Shown: in pieces, positions 53,106 through 60,887 of the stretch
Layout: each line of letters opens with the position of its first letter
Position numbering within the stretch: the stretch's first letter is position 1
NCBI GenBank assembly: GCA_963668615.2
Contig: CAXXCL010000002.1
Span: 1 to 64,000, forward strand
Source of the DNA: JAAYPI01 sp963668615
GTDB lineage: Bacteria; Bacteroidota; Bacteroidia; Bacteroidales; Paludibacteraceae
Length of the DNA: 64,000 nucleotides
Direction: 5' to 3'
Position numbers and translations under genes: made by a program
Notes under the pieces: generated by a model
What the model was told of the DNA's origin: nothing
Databases searched by the model: none
The model's input: only the letters and a program-made list of their open reading frames with translations

Positions 53106-54090
53106 ATACTTTGTTTATTAATTCTTCATACTCTTTTTTTACGTCACTTTGGGCAGTTATGCCCCCACCACTTTTAAAAATAAAAGTTTTGTTTTTTTCT
53201 TCCACAAAACGAATCATAACAGCACTTTCCATATTTTCTCCATCAAAATAACCACAAACTCCTGTGTAAAATCCTCGTTCATATCCTTCTGTAGTTGCTA
53301 TAATATCCAGTGTTTTATGTTTTGGAGCACCGCTTATCGAACCTGCCGGTAACAACTTAAATAGAATATCACCCATGTGCTTTTTGTATTCGTCGGGCAG
53401 TATTCCTGAAATTTCAGAACTTACCTGTAGTAAATCTTTTTGCAATGTGGTAATTTTTTCTACATAACGGTACCTTTTTACATATACATTACTTGTTACT
53501 ATACTTAAATCATTGCGTATTAAGTCCACGATAGTTGCATGTTCAGCCATTTCTTTAGGGTCATTAAGAATTATTTCTTTCGCGTTTGGAATGGAAGCAT
53601 CTATTGTTCCTTTCATAGGGAAAGAACTGATTTTTTTACCTTGAGTACGGATGAAAGGCTCCGGAGAAAGTACCAAAAATGTATCTTTCAACCATACTTT
53701 GTATTTAGCTGAGGCGTATTTGTAGATAGAAAGGAGGGAAGTCTTATGGTTGATTTTTGTCGGTTGTGTGAGATTAATGAGGAAGGAATTTCCCAATCGA
53801 ATTTCTTTTATGACGGAATTAAATTTTTGACGATATTCTTCAAAAGAAATGGGAAAAATATCCCATTGTATTTTTCCCATTTCTTTTGTCTCCGAACTAT
53901 TTTTTTCGTTCGTAAAACCATTTATATTGAAACGAATAAACTCAGTATCCTGTTCATTTTCAGTTAAAACGATAGCATTTTCGATGCTGAAATCAATTGC
54001 AAAAAAAAACGGATGACCTTGAGATGCTAATATATTGATTCTTTCACGAGCATCATTGGCTTTTATTATTGGTAATGAAGATATTGGCAT
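53089..54090 (-). CDS. pabB: Aminodeoxychorismate synthase component I
   Basis: PabB, with a glutamine amidotransferase, converts chorismate to aminodeoxychorismate on the way to p-aminobenzoate and folate. The protein, started at the ATG at 54090 (MPISSLPIIKANDARERI), is about 333 residues with the chorismate-binding core: FPMKGTIDASIPNAKEIILND, EHATIVDLIRNDLSIV and GSISGAPKHKTLDIIATTEG. An upstream in-frame start was rejected because those residues are an out-of-frame reading of the glycine-rich end of the TPM gene. pabA is not adjacent. Confidence 0.92.
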   Translation of the reverse strand: MPISSLPIIKANDARERINILASQGHPFFFAIDFSIENAIVLTENEQDTEFIRFNINGFTNEKNSSETKEMGKIQWDIFPISFEEYRQKFNSVIKEIRLGNSFLINLTQPTKINHKTSLLSIYKYASAKYKVWLKDTFLVLSPEPFIRTQGKKISSFPMKGTIDASIPNAKEIILNDPKEMAEHATIVDLIRNDLSIVTSNVYVKRYRYVEKITTLQKDLLQVSSEISGILPDEYKKHMGDILFKLLPAGSISGAPKHKTLDIIATTEGYERGFYTGVCGYFDGENMESAVMIRFVEEKNKTFIFKSGGGITAQSDVKKEYEELINKVYVPVF

Positions 54091-54103
54091 TTGATGTGCC
54101 TTA

Positions 54104-54865
54104 TTACCAACTTCCACCAGCTCCACCTCCACCAAAGCTACCTCCACCAAAACCACCAAAACTGCTTCCTCCGGAAGAACTTCCGCCTATGCCACCACCA
54201 CTTCCCATGAATAGCCATGGAAGCCCTGCAGATCCGTAAGTAGTATGTCTGTTATTTTTATTTGGTTTGTTGTTGTTTGACCTACTTGAAAGAAGAATGA
54301 TAACAAAAAGAACAATACCTAAAATGATATAGCCTAAAAGATTTCCTCGTTCTTTTTCTTTGGAAACATTAATTTCTCCTTTTGCAATTTTATACAAGTA
54401 ATCTACTGTCGCAGCCGTGCCATTGAAATAGTCATTTTGTTTAAAATAGGGAATTGTGATTTGTTCTACTATTCGTTTCGTAGTAGCATCCGGTATAACA
54501 CTTTCCAATCCATAGCCCACTGCAATGAAAACTTCTCCGGATTGATTGCCTTTTTTAGGTTTAATTAAAAAAACGATTCCATTATCAAATTTTCCGTTAC
54601 CAACTTTCCATTTTTGTCCCAATTCAGTGGCAAATTGTGCTTTGTCATAACCACCCAAGTCATTCACGGTGACAACTGCTATCTGATTCGATGTTGAATC
54701 GTCTACCATCACTAAGAATTGTTCCAATTGAGCTTGTTGTTGAGGCGTGAAAAGCCCTGCAAAATCGTTTACCAAACGTGCCGGTTTGGGTTGATCCGGT
54801 ATTTGTGCAAAGATATTTACAGACAATACTGCAAATAAAAAGACTATATAAAATTTTTTATTCAT
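54104..54865 (-). CDS. TPM-domain membrane protein with Gly-rich tail
   Basis: The 253-residue protein has a signal peptide (MNKKFYIVFLFAVLSVNIFA), a TPM domain (residues about 25-170, LVNDFAGLFTPQQQAQLEQF, SNQIAVVTVNDLGGY, FDNGIVFLIKPK, VFIAVGYGLESVIPDA), one membrane helix (LLGYIILGIVLFVIILL) and a glycine/serine-rich tail. It is the YgcG type. It overlaps the upstream TPM gene by 8 bases, so it is the third gene of a LemA-TPM-TPM operon. The domain occurs in phosphatase-like and PSII-repair proteins, but no activity is shown here. Confidence 0.88.
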   Translation of the reverse strand: MNKKFYIVFLFAVLSVNIFAQIPDQPKPARLVNDFAGLFTPQQQAQLEQFLVMVDDSTSNQIAVVTVNDLGGYDKAQFATELGQKWKVGNGKFDNGIVFLIKPKKGNQSGEVFIAVGYGLESVIPDATTKRIVEQITIPYFKQNDYFNGTAATVDYLYKIAKGEINVSKEKERGNLLGYIILGIVLFVIILLSSRSNNNKPNKNNRHTTYGSAGLPWLFMGSGGGIGGSSSGGSSFGGFGGGSFGGGGAGGSW

Positions 54866-55310
54866 TTTCAGTTTCTTTTTCAAACGAAATTTCGTTTGTC
54901 AATTCATTAATATCATTGCTTTGAATAGGAAAATATTTTGCCAATTGTCTTCCTGCTTTGAATATAGAGAAAGTAAGACCTTCGGTAAACTTCTGTTGCT
55001 GAAAATAAGTTATAGATGTTTTGTGTATATTATCCCAGAAATCTTTGGGAACTTTTTCATTTATACCTTTATCGCCAATGATAGCAAATTTACGATCATC
55101 AATTGAAAGATAGAACAAAACTCCGTTACGAAGTTCTGTTTTGTCCATTTCCAGTTTTTTGAACATTTCAATGGCACAATCTATAGGATCACCTTTACAT
55201 TCTTTATCAATATGCAAACGGATTTCACCGGATGTTAGTTTTTCAGCATCCTCAATGGCTTGTTCAATGACATTTTGTTGCTCAAGAGTGAAGAATTTTC
55301 TTGGATTCAT
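54858..55310 (-). CDS. TPM-domain protein (soluble)
   Basis: The 150-residue protein is a single TPM domain without a signal peptide: FTLEQQNVIEQAIEDAEKLT, SGEIRLHIDKECKGDP, LRNGVLFYLSIDDRKFAIIG and a helical end. It starts with the ATG at 55310 that shares one base (TAATG) with the LemA stop, so translation is coupled. It lies between LemA and the membrane-anchored TPM protein. Confidence 0.88.
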   Translation of the reverse strand: MNPRKFFTLEQQNVIEQAIEDAEKLTSGEIRLHIDKECKGDPIDCAIEMFKKLEMDKTELRNGVLFYLSIDDRKFAIIGDKGINEKVPKDFWDNIHKTSITYFQQQKFTEGLTFSIFKAGRQLAKYFPIQSNDINELTNEISFEKETENE

Positions 55311-55888
55311 TAGAATGTTACTTTAGGGGTTGCCATTTCTGCTTCAGTAGCTTCAAAATATGCTCTTTTTTCAAAACCGAAAAGCATACCCGGAAAACGA
55401 CGAATCATACTATTGAAGTTTTGTGCAGCTTCATTAAAACGGTGTCTTTCCGTACTAATCCGGTTTTCGGTTCCCTCCAATTGAGCCTGTAGCTCAAGGA
55501 AGTTCTGGTTGGCTTTCAATTCGGGATAATTTTCCTGAATCATAAGTAATTTTCCCAAAGCTGCTTGAATTTGCCCCTGTGCAGCTTGGTATTGCTGTAA
55601 TTTTTCGGGAGTAAGATTTGTGGGATCTACCGTGATTTGAGTTGCCTTTGCACGAGCGGCAATAACAGCTTCAAATGTACTGCTTTCGTGTTGTGCATAT
55701 CCTTTAACTGTATTTACTAAGTTAGGAATCAAGTCGGAACGGCGTTTGTACGCATTTTCTACTTGTGCCCATTGTGCCGGTACAGCTTCGTCTAAAGTGA
55801 CCAACTTATTGTAAACACCTATTCCCCAAAAGAATAAAATAGCAACTAATCCAGCAATGGCTAAAACAATAATAAGAGACTTTTTCAT
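55310..55888 (-). CDS. LemA family protein
   Basis: The 192-residue protein has one N-terminal membrane helix (IIVLAIAGLVAILFFWGI) with most of the chain outside, and the LemA signature VENAYKRRSDLIPNLVNTVKG followed by helices with ISTERHRFNEAAQNFN. LemA proteins are widespread envelope proteins of unknown function and commonly pair with TPM-domain genes. It is the first of the LemA-TPM-TPM run and has a -7 box about 50 bases upstream. Confidence 0.92.
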   Translation of the reverse strand: MKKSLIIVLAIAGLVAILFFWGIGVYNKLVTLDEAVPAQWAQVENAYKRRSDLIPNLVNTVKGYAQHESSTFEAVIAARAKATQITVDPTNLTPEKLQQYQAAQGQIQAALGKLLMIQENYPELKANQNFLELQAQLEGTENRISTERHRFNEAAQNFNSMIRRFPGMLFGFEKRAYFEATEAEMATPKVTF

Positions 55889-55935
55889 ATAAGTTATATT
55901 TTTAAATGATGTTTAATAGCAGGAAAGTTTATGTA

Positions 55936-55943
55936 CAAAGTTA
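55936..55943 (-). promoter_or_regulatory. Putative -7 box TAACTTTG for the LemA operon
   Basis: TAACTTTG on the minus strand matches TAnnTTTG, 47 bases before the LemA start. Confidence 0.45.
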
Positions 55944-55980
55944 ATTATTTTTTTGAATTCATATAATAATCTAATGGTTT

Positions 55981-56442
55981 CTATTCCTTGGAATGACAGC
56001 AACGATTATTATATTTTTTTGAACAAAAGTTATGAAAAACGTTATCCAGAGAATATTTTCCGCCTCCCATAATACTGACGACAACGTAAAGAGCCATATA
56101 TAAAAATGCAAGTTCCTTTATTGCAAATGGATCGTTGGCATGTACAAAGAGAGCTGCAATTGCCATGCCAAAAATAAGCGGAAGGGTTGCCAATCGTGTA
56201 AATAATCCTATGATAATAAGTAAGGAACATCCAAATTCAGCCAAAATAATTAGCACCAATGATATAGTAGAACCTATTCCTAACGGATCAGGGAAAACAG
56301 TACTTAACATATCAAAGTTTTGTAATTTTTGCCAACCGTGTGTTAGCATGAATCCGCCAACAATGCAACGAAACAGCAGTATGCCAGAATTGTACAGGCA
56401 ATCTTTGCTTATACAGCAAGATTTTGCTTTTGAATTTTCCAT
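55981..56442 (-). CDS. DoxX family membrane protein
   Basis: The 153-residue protein has four hydrophobic helices with the DoxX signatures LLFRCIVGGFMLTHGWQKL and LVLIILAEFGCSLLIIIGL. DoxX-type proteins are small membrane proteins, some linked to redox or thiosulfate metabolism, but most members have no defined role. It is flanked at 33 bases by the esterase gene, on the same strand. A cysteine-rich, His-containing C-terminus (CSKKYNNRCCHSKE) and a Cys-rich N-terminus (CCISKDC) are unusual and could bind metal. Confidence 0.85.
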   Translation of the reverse strand: MENSKAKSCCISKDCLYNSGILLFRCIVGGFMLTHGWQKLQNFDMLSTVFPDPLGIGSTISLVLIILAEFGCSLLIIIGLFTRLATLPLIFGMAIAALFVHANDPFAIKELAFLYMALYVVVSIMGGGKYSLDNVFHNFCSKKYNNRCCHSKE

Positions 56443-56475
56443 CTTTTGATTTATATGTCAGTGTTTTTCGTTAGT

Positions 56476-57411
56476 TTATTTTCCGAGTAAAAATAGTATA
56501 GGAATATGCAATCTTTTGTTCCATGATTTTTCCGAGTGGTCTAGTCCATTAAATTTTATCGTCGTCCAATTTTTCTTGAACTTTTTTTCTTCCATAATAG
56601 CATCTACTTTTTTCTGAAAAGGTTCGTACTCAGCATCTAATGTTTTTGTTCCATAATCAAAATACAACTTATGGTTTTTCGGATTTGGCAAATTATTTTT
56701 TAAATAAATACAAAACTGTTCCGGCATTGGGTTGTTTTCTGTTGGGTGGCTACCTATCCAGTGTGTTGAAAGGCAAGCTGCACCTCCGAATACTTTTGGA
56801 TATTCACAAATGGCATACATGGAAATTAATCCACCCATACTTGAACCTGCGATGAATGTATCTTTTGCTTTTTTATTGGTTGAATAAGTTTTGTCGATAA
56901 ATGGTTTTAATTCGTATACAATAAATTTTAAGTAATTGTCCGATTGAATTCCGTTGGCAAATAAAGAGATGTCTTTGTAGCGTTTTCCCCGACTTATAAG
57001 GGAATCTTGTTCTCCTTTTGAAAGTTGTTCGAAAGGTTTTTGCGGAAAATAATCGGAGTGTCTATTTATTCCCGAGTTCCAAATGCCCACTACTATGCAT
57101 GGTTTTATTGCTTTTTCTGCAATCAGTTTGCCTATTACTTCGTCAACACCCCATTCTTGCTTGTTCCATGTTGTTGATGCATCAAAAAGCATTTGACCGT
57201 CGTGCATATACAAAACAGAATATTTATTTTTAGGATTATAATTATCCGGTAACCAAACATCTACATTGCGAGCAGAGATATATTTGGAATTAAAATTTTC
57301 ATACCGTTCAACAGTTCCTGTCGAAAGTGTTAGATTCGGTTTGATACCTTTTGGTTCTGCCAATAAACTACTACTCATAGAAAGTAATAAAAGTATAAAA
57401 ATGTTTTTCAT
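56476..57411 (-). CDS. Esterase-like alpha/beta hydrolase
   Basis: The 311-residue protein has a signal peptide (MKNIFILLLLSMSSSLLA) and a putative-esterase (Esterase D-like) fold: VDVWLPDNYNPKNKYSVLYM, the nucleophile elbow in IAGSSMGGLISMYA (G-x-S-x-G), FDYGTKTLDAEYEP with the acidic residue and LDHSEKSWNKR with a possible histidine. It acts in the periplasm or outside. It overlaps the preceding iron-sulfur gene by 4 bases (ATGA), so translation may be coupled. Confidence 0.85.
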   Translation of the reverse strand: MKNIFILLLLSMSSSLLAEPKGIKPNLTLSTGTVERYENFNSKYISARNVDVWLPDNYNPKNKYSVLYMHDGQMLFDASTTWNKQEWGVDEVIGKLIAEKAIKPCIVVGIWNSGINRHSDYFPQKPFEQLSKGEQDSLISRGKRYKDISLFANGIQSDNYLKFIVYELKPFIDKTYSTNKKAKDTFIAGSSMGGLISMYAICEYPKVFGGAACLSTHWIGSHPTENNPMPEQFCIYLKNNLPNPKNHKLYFDYGTKTLDAEYEPFQKKVDAIMEEKKFKKNWTTIKFNGLDHSEKSWNKRLHIPILFLLGK

Positions 57412-57632
57412 TTATTTTTATAATAAGTTAAGGCTCCCGATGGACATGTATTGACGGTTTCAATAATTTTTTCCGTCGAAGCACTTTCCATCGTAATCCA
57501 AGGAAGATTGGCGGGGTGAAAAACTTTGGGGCAGAATCGTACACAATTACCCGAATGGGTGCATTTGCCTGATTGCCAGACAACTGTTATCTCCTCATTT
57601 GTATATTTTTTTGTGATATTGTATCTATCCAT
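57408..57632 (-). CDS. Small mono-cluster 4Fe-4S-type protein
   Basis: The 74-residue protein, started at the internal ATG at 57632 (MDRYNITKKYTNEEITVVWQ), has the Fer4_19-like (divergent single-cluster) pattern: KCTHSGNCVRFCPKVF and the distal VNTCPSGALTYY, giving four cysteines. It is a cytosolic electron carrier or cofactor protein; the partner is not known. A longer in-frame reading beginning at 57692 is possible but lacks family support. It overlaps the esterase gene. Confidence 0.82.
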   Translation of the reverse strand: MDRYNITKKYTNEEITVVWQSGKCTHSGNCVRFCPKVFHPANLPWITMESASTEKIIETVNTCPSGALTYYKNK

Positions 57633-57811
57633 TCTCTGTTTTTTTGATGCCTCTCGGAAAATTTGTAAATTCGGTACTTTATAATTCCCCACATTTTTAG
57701 AAAGAAAGTAATCCGGGTTATTAAAAAGGTTTGCGGGTAAAAATAGTGTTTTTTCGCATTAATATCACTTATTCGTAAAAAACTTTTAGAAAATAGCTTT
57801 AAGAATAAACT

Positions 57812-59122
57812 TTAAATGATTGTTGTTGATTTATGAGCTCCTGTTTTTAGAGCCTGTTTTTTCGGTCTCCTTATTTTATGCTTTCTTTTTGGGCGACCTT
57901 TTTCTGCTAAAGCGAACCCTCTTTTCAGCATAGAAGGTGTAGATAGAGTTGTTATAATACCCATTATGACTAACATGGAAAATATTTCAAGGCTCATTAG
58001 ACCTGATGTATAGGCAATATTGGCAATTACCAATTCCATAATTCCTCTCGCATTTAAGCCAATTCCAATAGTTATTGAGATTCTGTTATTTAATCCTGCA
58101 ATACGAGCACCGGCAAAGCCTCCAACAATTTTAGAGAAGTATGAAACAAGCAATATAGCTATCAGTAACCAGTAATTTTGAATGGAATAAAAATTGAATT
58201 CTAAACCGATAGCGGCAAAAAATATAGGAGAAAGAAATCCCATCGCCAAACTATTCGTTGTATTGTGAAATGATTCCCAATGCACCTTCCCAACGGACTT
58301 TTCACTAATTAACATAGCTGCAAAAAATGAGCCTATTACAAAGTGGAAGCCCAATGATTCTGTGATGGTGGCAAATATTAAAACAAATACAAAGAACAGA
58401 GCAAAAAGAGACTCTTTCCCTTTTAAAACGCTTAGTAGCTTGTCTAATTTAAGTTCTAGGTAGTTTTCCTTATTTGTTGCACGTTTAATAGCTCTGTAAG
58501 CAATCACCAGTAACAATAAAAAACCAGACAATTTAAGCAGAGAGAATGCCGATGTTTTTACAATTGAGCTGACTGAGAGGTCTGTATTATTTACATTCAG
58601 AATAAGTCCGAGAATTGTTAGTGCTACAACATCATCGAATATAGAAACGGAAATGATTTTTTTTCCGATGTCTGAATTGATTTTTCCTAAATCCATCAGT
58701 ATTCGGATGCTGACCGGCAATGCGGTTATAGCAATACATAGTCCCACGAAAAGAGTCGGCATTATAGCCAGATCAAAAAAATGACCTACACAGAGACCTG
58801 AAATGAAAGGTACAAAAAACGCCATTATTGAAATAATGATTTTTTTTCCCTTTAATGATTTTACAATATCACCAAAATCAATTTGTAAGCCTGCAATAAT
58901 AACCAGGAAGAATACTCCTAAATCTGAGATTGTATTTATTTCGGATGTTTTGTGAATAATGTTAAGTACGGTAGGTCCGAGTATAATACCCGCCAATATT
59001 TCACCAATCATTGCGGGCTGTTTAAATCTTTCGAAGATTTCGCCAAGAAACTTCGCAAAGACCAAAAGCAACAACAGGTTAGTGAAGAGCGGTAATTCAA
59101 AATATGAAACAGATGAATCCAT
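57812..59122 (-). CDS. Cation/proton antiporter (CPA2, Kef/NapA-like)
   Basis: The 436-residue protein has about 12 helices with the sodium/hydrogen exchanger fold: MIGEILAGIILGPTVLN, ALPVSIRILMDLG and SVSIFDDVVALTILGLIL, where the DD pair is the likely ion-binding site of electrogenic CPA2 antiporters. The C-terminal tail is basic (KGRPKRKHKIRRPKKQALK). It probably supports Na+ or K+ and pH homeostasis at the inner membrane. There is no TrkA domain. Confidence 0.9.
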   Translation of the reverse strand: MDSSVSYFELPLFTNLLLLLVFAKFLGEIFERFKQPAMIGEILAGIILGPTVLNIIHKTSEINTISDLGVFFLVIIAGLQIDFGDIVKSLKGKKIIISIMAFFVPFISGLCVGHFFDLAIMPTLFVGLCIAITALPVSIRILMDLGKINSDIGKKIISVSIFDDVVALTILGLILNVNNTDLSVSSIVKTSAFSLLKLSGFLLLLVIAYRAIKRATNKENYLELKLDKLLSVLKGKESLFALFFVFVLIFATITESLGFHFVIGSFFAAMLISEKSVGKVHWESFHNTTNSLAMGFLSPIFFAAIGLEFNFYSIQNYWLLIAILLVSYFSKIVGGFAGARIAGLNNRISITIGIGLNARGIMELVIANIAYTSGLMSLEIFSMLVIMGIITTLSTPSMLKRGFALAEKGRPKRKHKIRRPKKQALKTGAHKSTTII

Positions 59123-59352
59123 ACTCGGTCGTTATATTAGCCACCAATTTGGTTACGTATACAACACAAACTTCCACATAGAATCTTTTTAGCTTGATAT
59201 GCACATGAGTTTTGTCGCCTCATTGGCTTACCACAAAATTAATAAAAAACTTTATAAAACCGCCAATGGAATGAGCTTTTTTATCAAAAAAAACAGTCTA
59301 TTTTCTGCACTATTCCCATTCCTTTTAAAATTGTATTTTACTAATGCTTTTT

Positions 59353-59840
59353 TTATTTTGTTATAATTTTGAATGTCTTAATTTCCTTTTTTGGGGGGGT
59401 ACTTTCAGAAAATAAGTGTTGGGCATGAATTTGCTCATGACAATAGAAGTTTCGGTTTCTTTCAATTTATTGTTTTCCAAAAGAGAACCATTTGAATCAG
59501 ACGACCGGCTACTTAAGGCATCAAATGAAATTTTTCAACTTTTAGGGTAAGAAAATCGCTTGTAGGATTGGGATATGCTGAAACAATCAAATTAATTTTT
59601 TTTGCTTCTTCAGTGCTAGTTAAAACTGAAATTTCGAAAGATTGTTGAACTCCTTGCGTAACCGAACCTGTTGCAGCAGTATTGGAAGTATACACAATTT
59701 GTCCAATAGAATAACTTGCTGAACCTGAATAATTTGAATAATCTCCGCCTGTGGTGATTAATGCTTTCTTGTGCTTGTATTGATGTAAAGCCGAATGAAA
59801 ATGGCATTATTATCCCAATTGAAAACTTATTGCCTTTCAT
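59353..59840 (-). pseudogene. Decayed T9SS cargo protein gene, three frameshifts
   Basis: Reading across frames gives one family protein. It starts MKGNKFSIGIIMPFSFGFTS with a signal peptide ending IQAQE (start 59840), continues in a second frame as ALITTGGDYSNYSGSASYS, IGQIVYTSNTAATGSVTQG and VSAYPNPTSDFLTLKVE, in a third as DALSSRSSDSNGSLLENNK and SIVMSKFMPNTYFLKV, and in a fourth ends PPKKEIKTFKIITK at the TAA at 59353-59355. That is a typical type A T9SS sorting-domain protein of about 160 residues. Breaks fall near 59765, near 59535, and at a G7 run (59393-59399 on the plus strand). It is most likely a dead gene. Confidence 0.85.
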
Positions 59841-59947
59841 TCGTTTTTTTAAGTCAATTACTAATTGTTAACGAATGTGAATAACTTGTCTGTAAAATGA
59901 TTCTTTAAAAGAATAAATTTTATGATTTGAACGGATTAAATATTCTT

Positions 59948-60481
59948 TTAATACTTATTGAAAGAATAAATTTCTTCTATTTTTTTTCTGATTTTAGTCC
60001 GTTGCAGATCGTCGGAATAACCTAACGTGATGAGTAGGGGAACACGTTTGGTGCGTGGTATTTGCAATATTTTTTTGACTTTGTGCTCGTTAAACCAGCC
60101 GACAATGCAACTACCTAGCCCCAATTCAGTAGCTTGCAAGCAGATATTTTCTACCGCAATGCCTATATCAATCATCGTATAGTCTTTTTGTTTTATTGTG
60201 GAACCGATAGCCGACGTGAAATTGGCTCGTTCCAACACAACAGCAATAATAACAGGAGCCTGAAGTACGAATTTATTCATGCCCATATCGTTGGCGGCCA
60301 TGGCTACCTGCTCTTTGATAGTCGGTTTATCAACAACCACAAATTTCCAAGCCTGTGCATTGCAGGCCGAAGGGGCTAAATGAGCTGCTTGAATACATTG
60401 CATTACCTTTTCGTGTTCAATAGCATCTTCTTTGTATCTTCGATTGCTTTGTCTTTTTTCTATTATTTCTTTGATAGTCAT
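59948..60481 (-). CDS. Nitroreductase family protein
   Basis: The 177-residue FMN protein has the family opening MTIKEIIEKRQSNRRYKEDA, the HLAPSACNAQAWKFVVVD loop and LGLGSCIVGWFNEHKVKKIL, and it ends shortly after LLITLGYSD. Members reduce nitro groups, quinones or other electron acceptors using NAD(P)H; the substrate is not known. It is the last gene of a minus-strand run of glycosyltransferase, FolK-like and nitroreductase genes, 31 bases after the FolK-like gene. Confidence 0.9.
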   Translation of the reverse strand: MTIKEIIEKRQSNRRYKEDAIEHEKVMQCIQAAHLAPSACNAQAWKFVVVDKPTIKEQVAMAANDMGMNKFVLQAPVIIAVVLERANFTSAIGSTIKQKDYTMIDIGIAVENICLQATELGLGSCIVGWFNEHKVKKILQIPRTKRVPLLITLGYSDDLQRTKIRKKIEEIYSFNKY

Positions 60482-60512
60482 TATTGGAGTATATTTTATT
60501 CTTTGGTTGTGT

Positions 60513-60887
60513 TTACATCACTTCATCCACCAATATCTTGACAAACTTTCTTCCAACATAGTCTTGATGAATAATTTCTTTATTTTTGCTGATGATGTCA
60601 ATATCAATCGCAATGATACCTCTTTTTTTTTGTTCCGATGTCCTTCCCAGTTCTCTTTCTATGCTTTTTAGCGTTTGTTTGAGTTCGATTTCATCTGATT
60701 GAGACGCTATTTTGGCAGCAACATTGATATACGGTAACTTGTTGGACATATTCTCAGCTTTTGTTTGTAGTTGTTCCGAAAGACAAACAATACCGAAGGT
60801 TTGTTTTAAATAATCGATAGCTTTTTCGATGTTCTTTTTTGCGTCGGTATTCGATCCAATCATTAAAACATATTCGTTCATACTCAT
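60513..60887 (-). CDS. Short HPPK/FolK-like protein
   Basis: The 124-residue protein has the start of the pterin pyrophosphokinase fold: YVLMIGSNTDAKKNIEKAI and RELGRTSEQKKRGIIAIDIDII. FolK enzymes are about 160 residues; here the W-x-PR pattern before the aspartates is replaced by KRGIIAI and about 30 residues of the C-terminus are missing, so folate activity is uncertain. It overlaps the glycosyltransferase gene by 4 bases (ATGA), so the two are translated together. Confidence 0.75.
   Translation of the reverse strand: MSMNEYVLMIGSNTDAKKNIEKAIDYLKQTFGIVCLSEQLQTKAENMSNKLPYINVAAKIASQSDEIELKQTLKSIERELGRTSEQKKRGIIAIDIDIISKNKEIIHQDYVGRKFVKILVDEVM

Noticed and set aside
54091..54159. N-terminal extension of PabB (VVLVEVALVEVELVEVG-like)
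   Set aside because: It is an out-of-frame reading of the glycine-rich tail of the adjacent TPM gene; the family N-terminus starts at the ATG at 54090.
57633..57692. 20-residue extension of the small iron-sulfur protein
   Set aside because: Close family members begin near the ATG at 57632, and the extra residues show no conserved feature, though the longer start cannot be fully excluded.
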